NCBI GenBank assembly: GCA_023548195.1
Contig: JAJHZJ010000013.1
Span: forward strand, 1,497,001-1,561,000
Length of the DNA stretch: 64,000 nucleotides
Direction: 5' to 3'
Source: Bettongia penicillata ogilbyi
Lineage: Eukaryota; Chordata; Mammalia; Diprotodontia; Potoroidae
Shown here: positions 39,541 through 56,454 of the stretch, in pieces
Layout of the letters: every line of letters starts with the position of its first letter
Numbering within the stretch: position 1 is the stretch's first letter
Position numbers and translations under genes: made by a program
Notes under the pieces: generated by a model
The model's database searches: none
What the model saw: only the letters and a program-made list of their open reading frames with translations
What the model was told of the DNA's origin: nothing

Positions 39541-39698
39541 TTTTTTTGGGGGGGGGGGGGTTCAGGGTATTCGAGATTAAGTGACTTGCCCAAGGTTGCA
39601 CACCTAGAAAGTATCAAGTGTTTGAGGCTGGATTTGAACTCAGGTTCTCTTGACTCCAGGGCTGGTGCTCTATCCACTATGCTACCAAGCTGCCCCTT
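39541..39698 (-). mobile_element. tRNA-derived SINE, antisense, with G13 run
   Basis: 'gattaagtgacttgcccaaggttgcacacctag', 'ggctggatttgaactcagg' (antisense B box), 'ctatccactatgctaccaagctgcccc'. The tail side has T8 followed by about 13 G. Confidence 0.85.
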
Positions 39699-39744
39699 GT
39701 TATGTATCTTAAATTATAACTTACCTTTTACACATTTTTTATGC

Positions 39745-39855
39745 TCTGCCTTTTCTATAAGACTAAATTCCTTGAGGACAAGAATCGTTTTACTATGTAC
39801 CTAGCACAATGCTCTGGACAGAATAGAAACTCTACAATTATTTACTGATTATCTT
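39745..39855 (+). repeat. L2 LINE 3' end
   Basis: 'taaattccttgaggacaagaatcg', 'atgtacctagcacaatgctctggac', 'attatttactgatt'. Confidence 0.65.
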
Positions 39856-40460
39856 TCCATTTATGGAGAAGTGAAAAGCCTTCTCTTATTGCAATAGTTT
39901 TTTAAAATTAGAAAAAGAAATAATTTCCTAAATTCTTATGAAATTGATACCCTATGAAAAGGCATACAAGGATATGATTTGAAAATAGTTCTAAAAATAT
40001 GATAAGTTCAGATGAAAACAAGACTGAAATAAAATATACTGTCCAATCATTTTCAGAAAAAAGCTACTTTTCCAGTCTTTTTTATTTATAGGTGTTCACT
40101 TGATAACTATGGCTACATTCTCTACTGTTTTTTTCCTATAGTTCCATAATATTCCAATGTTCAAGACTCCCTTTTGGGGGTTTATATTAGCTTATCCATT
40201 ACCTTGCTAGAAAGGAACAAAACATATTGATCAATGTAAACTCTGGATACAAGTTTCCACAAACTATATTACTTGTATGGAACAGCTTTTGCAAAACAGT
40301 AAAACTGTAAACACCAATTCTGATCTCAAATGAAACTAAATCAATTAAATTTGCAAGCTAGAGATAAAGAAATATTTCAGTGTATACACCACATCTCTAC
40401 TCACTAACACAATCTTGTGGTCCATTAACTGTTTGTCTGATTATAACCCAATCAAATTTA

Positions 40461-45368
<4,908 letters not shown>

Positions 45369-45499
45369 TTAAAAAGAAAAATAAATAAATCAAGTAAAAG
45401 AAATATGTAGATAGCAAACATTCTACATATGATTTTTTTTGGTTCAAAGAAATTACTTTGACTCTGAATGAATTGGATGAATATTATAATAACTACTAC

Positions 45500-45735
45500 T
45501 AATATTTATATATTAGGTACTGTACTTTACAATTATCTTATTTGATCCTTACAACAACCCTCAGAGGGAGGTATTATTATTATCCCCATTTTACAGTTAA
45601 GGAATATAAAGCGCACAGAGGTGAAGTGACTTGCCTAAGGTCACAATCCTACTTAGAGTTGGATATCACATCTGAATCAGATCTTCCTCACTCCAAGCCC
45701 ATATGCTCTATCTACTACTATACCACCTAGTTTTC
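45500..45735 (-). repeat. MIR SINE, antisense
   Basis: 'tgatccttacaacaaccctcagagggaggtattattattatccccattttac', 'gtgaagtgacttgcctaaggtcac', 'tctatctactactataccacctag'. Confidence 0.88.
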
Positions 45736-45952
45736 TCAACTACATTTTTTAAATAAATAGTAAAATAGATTCATAGATATTTTAGAAAATAGTCTTTATT
45801 TCACATTGTGAAATGATATCATTTGGGGAAAATTAATTAATATATATTAGTTTTTTAATTACTACTAACATAAATATTAACACAATAATGAAAATACACA
45901 TATTTGAGGAAAGTTTCAATAGTGCCAACTCTCAATCATCTATGGAGAGGTT

Positions 45953-46075
45953 TTTTTGATAGGCAATAGGGACTGAGTAAGTTGTTCAGCATCACACAGC
46001 TAGTAAGAATCTGAGGCTGCATTTGAACTCAGATTCTTCTGACTCCAGGGCCATGTGCCACTTAGATGCCCTCTA
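45953..46075 (-). mobile_element. tRNA-derived SINE, antisense, diverged
   Basis: 'cagcatcacacagctagtaagaatctgaggctgcatttgaactcagattcttctgactccagggcc' followed by 'cttagatgccct'. Confidence 0.75.
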
Positions 46076-47078
46076 AATGGATTTTTAAGTTTCTTTTTAG
46101 CCATGTGTTTCGGCCTTTCCTACCAAACCTAAGAGAAAGATCCTACCAAATAACATGTCAATAACATCTGAGATCCATAACTCTTTATACTCTTGCAGTC
46201 TAGTCAATGAAGAGCAAAATGGGAAAAGATGTTGCTTCTTTCTCAGTAACGATCACTGTGAATTTCCAGTCCAGACCCTCACTACCTTTCCCAAACCCTT
46301 TCCCAAAATATGTTGTTTCCTCCATTAAAGTAAGTTCATATAGACAGGGACTTTTGTAAATCTAGCACCAGTCACATAATAACCTTTCTCATTCATTCAT
46401 CTTCTTCAAAAGAAACAGCAAAAGAATTCAAAACTCCCAAGTTTGTTATACTAAAATTTTAAATTTAACTTATATTATCTGTTGTATTTCATATAATCCA
46501 CATTTCTAAAATATCACCCTTAAAGTCTTTAGACTAGAACTGTTACCAATACAACCCTTATTATAAATACATTATGGAATTTCACTCATTGTCTATTTAC
46601 TGAAATAAAGTAACTAAATTATTTCTTTTTTTAAATGGAGAGATCAAATCCTGATAATTCAATTCAAAACAGATTTTTTTGGCCAAAATATTTGGTTTAG
46701 GTGTCTACAAAAACTAAATTAATTATTATCAACTCCACTTTCTCAAACGGAAAAATGACCTTTTTTGGTACAGGTAGGCTCTGCCTGATTCTACTGTCTA
46801 AAACTAGGGTTAGGTCCCTTGCTCTGCTGGAATCATTATGGCCTTGTCTTTTCCTCAGAGCCAGGTTGCCTGGAAGCCATACTGGGCTGCTACAGATGGG
46901 GATGAGGTGTGATGGCAAGCAAAGTAGGATCTTTAGTTATTTTTATTTTAGTATAATCAAGTGCCTCTGATTAAATCTTACCTTTATCAACCAAGAGTCT
47001 TTACTAGGAGTAAAGTACAGAAACAAGAGTTTCTTTAACTATAAACAGTGTATGTATTTATACTGTTAATTATTTTAA

Positions 47079-47780
47079 TGTGATTAAAGATCTTCCCCAT
47101 GCATTAATGGGCCTGCCCTTGAAGGGGAGTTTGGTAAGGGAAGATTTGTAGGAAGGCCCACACCTTTTGTTAAGTTTCTAATGAGGCACTGGTTCTCCAG
47201 GGATGTGATGCCCTCTGGCTCTAAAAAGAATGTATAAATACTCTGATGGTGAGGTTTTACTTTGGGGCTTACTGACTAGAAGTGTTTTGTTTGGCTAGAT
47301 GAGACTCTGCAAAGCTGTTAAGGAGCACCCTGGTTTTGAAAATTCAGTTGTTGGTGCTTCCCTCTCTGGTAACCATATATGTATGGTCAGGCAGTTATCT
47401 GTGGATCTGTGATGTATGTCAGACAGTTGGAAGCCTGTCTGCTGATTTTGGTTTCTCTGTATTTTCTCTGATGTTCAGGGTGCTGACTTTTTCCCCTTAA
47501 CTAAGTGAATGATACATGTGCTTGATTAAAGTGATTATTTGACCCCTTGAAAGTTGCTTTCCTTTTAGAAATGCAGACCTAAGAACCTGTGATAGCAGGC
47601 CCTCCTGTGTATGTCAGTGTCCTTGATACATGAAGCCACTAGGTTGACTATCACTGAACTGGGTGTTTATCTCCTGCCTCAAAATTAAATGAGTTTAATG
47701 CATTACCCTGCACACTTAACTCCATTCTGGTCCTGTCTCCTGCTTTCAGATGGGGTTGCATTTTATTTTGACTGCTACAT
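47079..47780 (+). repeat. Candidate old solo LTR
   Basis: A GC-balanced ~700-bp block unlike the surrounding AT-rich DNA, starting TGTGATTAAAG and ending GACTGCTACA, with a TATA-like box TGTATAAATAC at ~47231 and ATTAAA-type signals further right. No matching short target duplication was found and no retroviral coding sequence adjoins it, so the call is tentative. Confidence 0.3.
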
Positions 47781-48234
47781 AACCTAACTTATCCTCACTC
47801 TGCTCTTCTGCAGGATTCTGGTAGGTGGTCTTTTTGCACACACCTAGAATGGATGGAGATTGTAGGTGATTGTCATTGGTTTTCTTTATCATTGTTTCTT
47901 CTGCTACATTTCCAGAGTTTCATTGGAGTGTTAATGTGGAAACTGGGCTCCATTACTTCCTACCATGCCATCATCTTCCCACACTCTTTCAATTTCATTC
48001 AGAAATAGCTTTTAAAACACACACACACACACAGAGCTAATTTTCAGCTTCATACTATGGGACCAATTCTAACCCTGCCTTACTCTGACTTGCTGATTTG
48101 CTGACCGTGGAGAAGTCAAAAAGTAAACTCTATGTTTCAATTTTCATTGCTAACTTCATCCTACATAGACATTACCTTTTTGGAACACATATGGGCCCTT
48201 ACAACTTAAAATCACAAACTCAGATGGAAAGAAC

Positions 48235-48330
48235 CTTAGAGATCATATAGCTTGATCCTCTAGTTTTACGGATAAGAAAACTCATTCCTAAATGGAATGG
48301 ATTCTGAGAATGTGGATGAGTTCTCATCTA
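48235..48330. repeat. Old dispersed repeat, family B
   Basis: 'cagatggaaagaaccttagagatcatatagcttgatcctctagttttacggataagaaaac'; relatives at 4756-4960 and 56868-56930. Confidence 0.55.
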
Positions 48331-48975
48331 GGCTCCTCCAAACAGATCTGGAAAATGCACCAGAACAAATCCTGATACGGAAATCACGGTGAATTCTTTG
48401 TTTAGCTCAGGTTGACATAAGGAGACAGACAGGTCTGCAGACACTGAGGACTGGGCCAAGACAGGGACACACCACTCCAGCATCCAGGGAGAGACTGTAT
48501 ATCAGGCATAGAAGAAATGCCAGACCTCTCTTGAGTTGGTAAAAAAATGTAAATCTAGAGGGTACCCATAATTTGGGGAATGAACAAACAAGTTACAGTG
48601 TATACATGTAATTGAAATACTACTGTTTTGAAAGAAATAAAAAAGGGATAACTTCAGAGAAATCTAGGAAATTTTATATGATCTCATGGTCAGTGAAATG
48701 AAAAGAACAATTTTAGTCAATGACAAGATGGTAAAGGCAAACAACTTTGAAAGAATTAGGAACTATGATTAGTGTAATGACCAACTACAATTCCCAAAGA
48801 TTATTGATGAAACATGCTATCCACCTCCAATAGGACAATAGTCAAAATGAAACAAATATATATTTTTTTGGACATGGCCAATGTAGAAATTTGTTTTGAT
48901 ACACTATATGTGTTTCTACTGTGTTTTTCTTTTTTTTTTTCAAAGTACAGTTTATAGTAAAAAGATTTTTACTGA
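48320..48975 (+). repeat. Old L1/HAL1-type fragment with 3' UTR
   Basis: 'cccataatttggggaatgaacaaacaagttacagtg', 'aacttcagagaaatctaggaaattttatatg', 'catgctatccacctccaatagg' align in order with 63375-63715. The upstream part (48330-48480) has 'cagatctggaaaatgcaccagaacaaatcctga', which I associate with L1-type 5' sequence; the pairing of parts is inferred. Confidence 0.55.
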
Positions 48976-48983
48976 TTGAAAAA

Positions 48984-49068
48984 AATATATATAATTATAT
49001 ATAGTATATATTATATATAATATGTATTATATATAATATATACTATATATATAATAATATAATATAAT
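48984..49068. repeat. AT-rich microsatellite
   Basis: Imperfect (TA)n/(TATAA)n tract. Confidence 0.9.
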
Positions 49069-49244
49069 CTTAATCTGAATTTATGTTTTCCAATTTATTA
49101 GGAGATATGGTAGAGTAATCCACTATTCCCCTTTGAGTACAGTCACATTTCTACCACATACTTACTAGGGGTTTAGTGAAACAACCTCCAAAAGATCACA
49201 AAGTTGCTTGTTGCAAGAAATCTCAATGTTTAAGTAGTCCAGAA

Positions 49245-49500
49245 GTTCTTGACCTATTTTGTGTCTTCCACCCCTTTATGATTCTGATAAAGCCAAGGGC
49301 CATGTTTCAGAATAATTTTTAAATGTACAAAATAAAATGATGGATTTCTGTTAGTTCAGTATTTTCGAAGAAATGGCATGTATAGGAACCTATTTTTGGA
49401 ATACATAGCACTACATGGCTAATTTTAAAGCAGGAATAATAAATTACAAAAAGTAAATTAAGAAGTTAAAGATGATTTTAAGAGTAGGGTTTATCATTAG
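49245..49500. repeat. Old dispersed repeat, family A, copy
   Basis: 'agttcttgacctattttgtgtcttccacccctttatgattctgataaagcc', 'cagaataatttttaaatgtacaaaataaaatg'; see 140-350. Confidence 0.55.
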
Positions 49501-50268
49501 TATACACTTATAAAATAATAATATTTGCATCATAATCATGGCTAGAAAAATGAAAGTTTGTCAGCAATCAATTTTCTTTTAAAATCTGAGAAACTAAAAT
49601 ATTTCACTTAAATAAACATTAATTAAGTACCTACAAATGTGCCAGAGAGTGTGCTAAAACTCTGTCAAAACTTTTTTTGCTCTTCCTTGGTTCCTTGCTG
49701 ATGGGTTGTAGCTAACATTTTAGGGGCAGACATTTAATCAGTGATGATTTTACTCTTATTTTAGTAAAGCAGCACATTAAATCAAACAGCTCCCCCATTC
49801 TGAGATATCAATCTACACAGAAGTAACCAAAAAAAGCTCATCCTAGAGCATCCATTCTATATTTTTCATGAAAAAAACTAAATTTAACTGCCTTTTGAAA
49901 TATTAAAAAACCACAATCAGTATAGTTCAACTTGTGAAAAACTAATTTTTAAACTTTTTTCCATTTACTCTACATCTACTATATGTTATTTGGCAATTGT
50001 TATCCATTACATTTTTTATCACTAAAGACCAGACAATATTCTACTAGAGCATAATCAGTATGACTTTGAAGATAAATTGTTTAGCTGTCAAGAACAAATC
50101 AGTTTTATTCAACTAAATAAAAAGTTTTTAGAGACCTACTTACTTGGAATGTTCAACTATTATATTTTAATAAACAAACAAAAGTTTTTCAATTACTTCC
50201 TAAGTGTTTCTAAGAACAACTAAGACATGTAACATCCTTTTAAGTACATATTTTTAAAGTATCATTTA

Positions 50269-50496
<228 letters not shown>

Positions 50497-51516
50497 TTAT
50501 AGTATTTAGTCTGCATCATGTTTAAAATTATTTTAATTTAAAAGAACTTTTATAAAAATGTATTAGTCACAATTTTAATACATCTAACAAAATTCTGCTT
50601 AAGTATTCATAAGACATCAATAATTTTTCCAGGCTATTTATCATCCACGAAAATCCTACTCTGAGGCCTAACTGTGGGATGGAAGATGTTCTTTAAAGTT
50701 ACATCAACAAGATCAAACTCTAGCAGATCCCATTAAACTAGAAAGTTTTCAAGTACTAGCTTGCTGATAGACTATACATGTCTGTTACCTAATAATTGAT
50801 TTAACTAACTTTGAAATGGGTTCATCCAGATTGACTGCAGAGTGATATATTTTTGAAACAATCATTCTCCCTACTAAACTGTAGAAGAACTGCAAGCTGT
50901 ACTAGTGGAAGTAATACCCATACCTACAAAATTTTAAATAATTGGAAGTATTAGATCATTCTTGTAGTAATAAATTCAGTGAAATGATGTCCTCAAATAT
51001 GCACTTGGCATTCTGATACCATCAGCGTGCATCTTTCCTCTACAGATCACTTATCATGCATTCCTGCCCCTCCCATGCAACTCTTCCCCATATCCTCCTG
51101 TAATAAGTTCACTGTAAGAAGTATACCCAACATACTAAAGGCTTTCATCTTGAGAATGATAATGGAACATAAGAACTATCCATCAGTAATTCTTCATTCT
51201 CACATGTCTAGTCCATCTTCTTTTCAGTTCATTTTTTTCTTTCATGACATCCTTTATTCCAGTTCTCCTTCAATAATTCTTTTTATACAACTTGTTGCAA
51301 ACTACTCACACCCTCCACATGTCTCTTTATTTCCCTCCAAGTGATAATTATTTTCAATAGTTTATAGATTATAGTGTTCCTCAACTTGCATTCATACAAC
51401 AATGCTAATGGAATATTGTTATTTTAAAAAATAGGCCTCCCTCTTCCCCCTGGCCAGGAATCCCATGGTCATGAAAGAATGATGTGATTTTCCAACCCTG
51501 ACATTCTCCCCTAAAA

Positions 51517-52010
51517 GGCAGCTAGAATGTACAAGGCATGGAGTACTGGGCCTGGACTCAGAAGTTGTTGTTCACTTATTCCATTGGTGTCTGACTCTGT
51601 GACCCCATTTGGGGCTTTCTTGGCAAAGATACAGGAGGGGTTTGCTATTTCCTTCTCCAGTACATTAAGACAAACAGAGGTTAAGTGACTTGCCCAGGGT
51701 CACACAGCTAGGGTCTAAAGTCACATATGAACTAAGGTCTTCCTGACCCCAGGCATGGTACACTATCCACTGTGATACCTAGTTGCCCCTAGGAGTCAGG
51801 AAGATCTGGGATCAAATCCCCAGACACTATCTGCATGAGCCTGAAGTAGTTTAACCTCTGCCTCAGTTTTCTCAACTGTAGAATGGGCATAACAGCACCT
51901 ACCTCTCAAGTTTATTGTGAAGATCAGAGATAATAGTTATAAAGTGTTTAAAACAGTGACTGGCACACAATAGATGCTTAGTAAATGCTTGTTTCCTTCC
52001 TTTCTATTCA
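51517..52010 (+). repeat. MIR split by an antisense SINE
   Basis: Sense MIR pieces at 51517-51562 ('aaggcatggagtactgggcctggactcag') and 51791-52010 ('aggagtcaggaagatctgggatcaaatcc', 'cataacagcacctacctctcaag', 'ctggcacacaatagatgcttagtaaatgctt') flank the younger antisense SINE at about 51565-51790. Confidence 0.8.
51565..51790 (-). mobile_element. tRNA/CORE SINE, antisense, inserted in the MIR
   Basis: 'ttgttgttcacttattccattggtgtctgactctgtgaccccatttggggctttcttggcaaagata', 'agtgacttgcccagggtcacacagctag', 'tgatacctagttgcccct'. Confidence 0.85.
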
Positions 52011-52462
52011 TTTCTGAACCCAACTCATTCATTTGCGATGTCTATTCTAGGTAAAAATATACTGATGGACAGGTAACTCATGAAGTTATTGTCAACGCTC
52101 CAAAAATACAAACTCTGGAGAAGGCCTAATTCAGATGTTAGAAGGAATTAGCAAAGCAGCTCTCTTTCCTAACTGATTTACAAGGATTTTCTATTCTTCC
52201 TCACTCCATTTTCTCTTATAGCACCAAATTTCAGCATCTCAAAAGAGTTCTCAATAACAAGAGAAACTCTCATCTATACATACTGTTGTAGTTTACAAAG
52301 TACTTTCTTCAGAACAACCTATAAGGTGAGTGGAGCAGATGTTATTATACCCATTCCAAGAGGCCAAGGAAGCAAGGTGAGAGGTGAAGCAATTAACTCA
52401 AGTACCACCTATCAACAAATTCAATTTAATTCAGCTAAGTTTTACCAACTGTTTAGTATTGT

Positions 52463-52731
52463 TGGGGAAGCTAGGTGGTGCAGCAGATAGAGTGCCAGGC
52501 CTAGAATTATAAAGAATCATCTTTCTGAGTTCAAATCTGGCCTTAAGACAATTACTAGCTGTGTGGCCCAGGGCAAGTCACTTGCCCAAAGTGGCAAGAT
52601 TTGCCATATTTCCCTCATCTGCAAAATGAACTGGAGAAGGGAATGGCAAATCACCCCAGTATCACTGCCCCAAAAACCGCAAGGAGGGCCACAAAGAGCT
52701 GGACAACTAAACAGCAACAACACTGTGTAAG
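52463..52731 (+). mobile_element. tRNA/CORE SINE, sense, near full length
   Basis: 'ggggaagctaggtggtgcagcagatagagtgccaggcc', 'gagttcaaatctgg' (B box), 'gtgtggcccagggcaagtcacttgccc', 'ggagaagggaatggcaaatcacc', 'gagctggacaactaaacagcaaca'. Confidence 0.88.
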
Positions 52732-53649
52732 CCTTTGCTCTGACAGTCACTTTGACAGGGACACATCTCTGTGTTCTATTCCTCGTCTGAATCTAATGAC
52801 TGGGAGACTGAACAATATCATTTCTATCTATCTATTTTTCAAGGAATCCTATATACTTTTGACATATTCACAGTAACACCTTGTTGAAAGAAGGCATTAA
52901 GATCATATTTTGCTCAAAGGAGTAAATTTTTTTTTTTTAAAGTGGTAAGCACAATGGGATCTTGTATTTACTAAATCTATTAGTCACCTGTATGATTCTA
53001 AAAATGTATTCTTAAAATTATAATATCTGCAAAAGCCTGTCTGATTTCTTCTCATAACTTCATCAAGGATACACTTGATGTGCAAGATCACACAAAACTT
53101 TTCTACAGTTGGGTAAGTAGGCACATGGGCTGATAACTATCTTTGTTTTCTTGGTGTCCTTTTAAGGGTAATACAGTCCAAAACATTTTCCATGTCTTGA
53201 TATCCTCCTCTTGTTCAGACATACTGAACGCTAATTCCTCAGTGCCCTCAATACAGAGTACCCTCCAGCATAGTCTTCTTCTGCTTTGGTCCAGAGAAGA
53301 GTCCAAGTCGAAGATATTGGAATCCTCCAACTACTCTTTTTCTGTGCATTACACTGTTGTTTGCAGTACTGCTAAGCCTTCTAAATGAGAGACATAATCA
53401 CTCAAAGTTTGGCCTCCACAAAGGAGGAAGATCTAAAATGATGAAGAAAACTATTGTTTAGGCTGTGATATTCAACTGGATAAACAACTCGCAGAATGTT
53501 TCAGTTATATTTGGGAATCTACTATAACTGAAAAATTAATGAGGCTTAGAATTCAATAGGACGGAAACAACAGGCTGTAATAGCACAGTGTTTTTTACGG
53601 GCTTCATGCTTTCCCCTGAAAGACATTTTTTTTCCTTTTAAAAACAACA

Positions 53650-54070
53650 GTAATTTTTCTAAACACACTGCTGCCCTGAGACACTGCTGTCCTGCCTAAT
53701 GACTGTCTCTTCTTTGCGACTATCTCAGCAAAGCCTTAGCAACCACACTTCATGTTTTCCTTCTCTCCCTAGTCTCCAGCCTTCTCCTCCTTGACAGATG
53801 TTTACTTGTTCACAGGTCCCCTCTTCTCAATTCTGGAACCATAAACATCATGATCAAATCAATTCTGCCACTGTACCTGCCATTCTACTCCCCAATGACC
53901 CACTCAGCTAACTCGGTAACTTTTAGGACCAAGTACCCATGCCTGGTCACCCCTCCCCATTGTGAGATTCTTCCCTAGTTGGAATGCAAGCTCCTCAAGA
54001 CAAAGACTGTCTTCATTTCTGTCTTTGTATGTCCAGAGTTTAGCACGGTGCTAATGTTGAATAAGTACTT
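53650..54070 (+). repeat. L2/CR1-type LINE 3' region
   Basis: 'agaccaagtacccatgcctggtcacccc', 'ggaatgcaagctcctcaagacaaagactgtcttc', 'tgtccagagtttagcacggtgc'. Confidence 0.6.
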
Positions 54071-54837
54071 TTGGGGATTCCTTCTTTAAATGATTTTTAA
54101 TGGACGTTAAGTCATAAAATACAGTCTCTGAAGAACTAAAGTTATAAGGATCACGCAGAGGACAATAGAGAATAGTGGGCAAGAGTAAAATTTAACAGTA
54201 CACGATAAATTCAGTTCAACTCCCTTATTTTACATATGGGGAAATTGCAGACCAGGAATATTAAATGACTTGCCCAAAGTCACCCAAGTAGTAGGTGGCT
54301 GAGCTAGCATTTGAACTGGAATTCCCTGTTACCAAATCCATTGCTCTTTCTTCCTGTACTACCCTCTCTTGCGCAGAAGCAATAAAAGATGCCTGGAGAG
54401 AAGTACATGAAGGTGGCTAGTCAAGTAGCAAGATCAAAAGTTCAATTTTATCAGCACAATGTCATCTACAAACAGGATCATCTCAAGGAGTTTACCATCT
54501 ACAGGGAATCCCACTTTCATTTGGAATCTTAGGTTGGGAATCTTAGGTTGGGAAACGACTGGCAGATACCTCTGCTGAGCACATATCTCCCTCTCTTATG
54601 CCATACTTAATATTGATGGTCAGAGAGTTCAATAAAGTTGTATGTTGTTTTTTTCAAGAAATTTTAGACAAATTTCACATATGCATAGGACACACCTTGT
54701 TGAAGGAGTGGCTTTGTGATGGCATTTTGCTCTTTCAAATCAAATTTTGATTTTGCAGTTAATAAGCACAATGAGAATCTTTATTCAGTCACTTGGATGA
54801 CTAGAAAAATGAGGTCTGCTGTAGAATATCACTTGCG

Positions 54838-55045
54838 AGAGCCTGCTGTTCCTTTCTCATACTTTCATAAAGCATGCCCTCAAAATAAATATGTAGGTGT
54901 GACTGTATATACACACATGCATGCATTTGTGTATTTGTGTGTGTATATACACATAAATACACACACATATAATACATATACACCCAGAGACTGCCTGTTC
55001 CTTTCTCATACTTTCATAAAACATTCTCTCAACATAGATATGTAT
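54838..55045. repeat. Local duplication of ~55 bp
   Basis: 'gcctg(c)tgttcctttctcatactttcataaa' occurs near 54841 and 54993, followed by similar text to 'atatgta'. A CA/TA microsatellite lies between. Confidence 0.8.
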
Positions 55046-55198
55046 ACACTTGTTTGTGCTTATATGTGTTTTGTCACCCAATAGAATACAAAGTTCTTGA
55101 GGGCAGGGACTGCTTCATTTTTGTCACTGTATCCCCAGTACCTAACATAGTACCTGATATCTCGTAAGCCTGCTAATTGACTGAGCATATATTATAGA

Positions 55199-55284
55199 GA
55201 GATATACATATATATGTTTTATATATATGCATATGTATATATGAGAGATAAAGAGAGAAAGAGAGAGAGAGAGAAAGAGAGAGG
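55199..55284. repeat. (TA)n then (GA)n microsatellite
   Basis: 'atatacatatatatg' run followed by 'gagagagagagagaaagagagag'. Confidence 0.9.
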
Positions 55285-56454
55285 ATGTGCTCATGAAAGT
55301 TTTATAGAGCTAAGAAAATCAGTCACATTTTTTGATAATAAAAAAAGGTCAAAATTTTTTCCTATGCCTATATCCTCCCTTTTTTCAGAGAGAATCCATC
55401 TCTCAATGCCCTCAAAATTCTGTCACTTCCATTAGAAACCATTTTCATTCTGTGCTAGGTTTTGTCCAACTGCTCCTGTCAACTCCATTTTTTTTAGAGC
55501 TGTGGAACTGATATGCTAGAATCATATGTGTTGGCTTCCCTGTCATCAATGAAGAAAAGTTTATTAGAAAACATATATTATCTTTTACATTTGTCATCTG
55601 TTGTCTTTCTAGTTTAATACTTAAATGGTCTTGGTATAAACTGATTCACTGAGTTTTTAGCCAAGCTTTCTATAAGTTATTTTCTCCCTTGATTGGTCCA
55701 CACTATTTTGATACAATACTGCTCATAATTTTCCATCATCTTCCTCTTTTAGATTTTGCAAAACTAGATTTACAAATCTATGGTATCCTTAGCTAACAAG
55801 GAGGAAATTCTGTGCAAAGGTGATTTCTAGGTTCTTTTGGTCCCTTCATTATAGCAACTGATTTACATCAGTTAAATTTCCTTAGAAAGTGGTGTTAGTC
55901 TGGATTAATTTGTTTTCTTTTATACATTTTCCATTTTTTCAGTTTCAATACAATTGGCTGTGATATCTTCTAATTTTTATTCTTTTTCTGATGTCATATT
56001 GATTGAGATTCTTTCTTCAACACATCAGTGATAAACGCAGACAATTCAGAAATAACCCCTAACTCTATGATTAGTCATTTGCTCCCTGCTAAAATATAAT
56101 CAATTTCATTTTTGTGACAATAATTTCTACTTGTTACATCTGGTGTTTTCCAATATTATATTCATATTCTAAACTACAGTACACTAAACTCTTCTTTGAG
56201 AAGGTATCCATTATTTTTTCAAAGAAAGTATTCATGACATAAAGGTGTGGAGGTTCAGAATTAGTCTACAAGATTTTTACCTTTCTCATTTCTTACTCTG
56301 AAATCATGATTTTTGATATATTTTCTGCTATCTTACCCTATGCCCACCTTTACAATGAAGTAACTGAATATTAAAGTATAAGATGGTTTAATTTGGAGGG
56401 GCATCATGGACAGTAGAGCCACCACACTTGGAGCCTGACATCAGAGTCCTGGAT

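Larger units (their letters stand above)
52870..56390 (-). repeat. Degenerate antisense RTE-clade LINE
   Basis: Read on the minus strand, frames include HDFRVRNEKGKNLVD and VMNTFFEKI near 56340-56190 (endonuclease domain wording of RTE LINEs) and LFVDDIVL near 54495-54465 (YXDD box region). The order and spacing (~1.7 kb apart including simple repeats) fit one antisense RTE. Interrupted by microsatellites (54905-54980, 55199-55284) and an L2 end (55075-55180); an L2/CR1-like piece at 53650-54070 also lies inside. The left boundary is uncertain. 52870-52960 also resembles 54690-54790. Confidence 0.6.

Noticed and set aside
54716..55084. 122-codon frame with Cys/Tyr/His repeats
   Set aside because: It spans a CA/TA microsatellite and a local duplication; the periodic residues come from simple repeats.
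55199..55284. GA-rich tract as a regulatory element
   Set aside because: It is a plain (TA)n/(GA)n microsatellite within old LINE sequence; nothing else supports a regulatory role.
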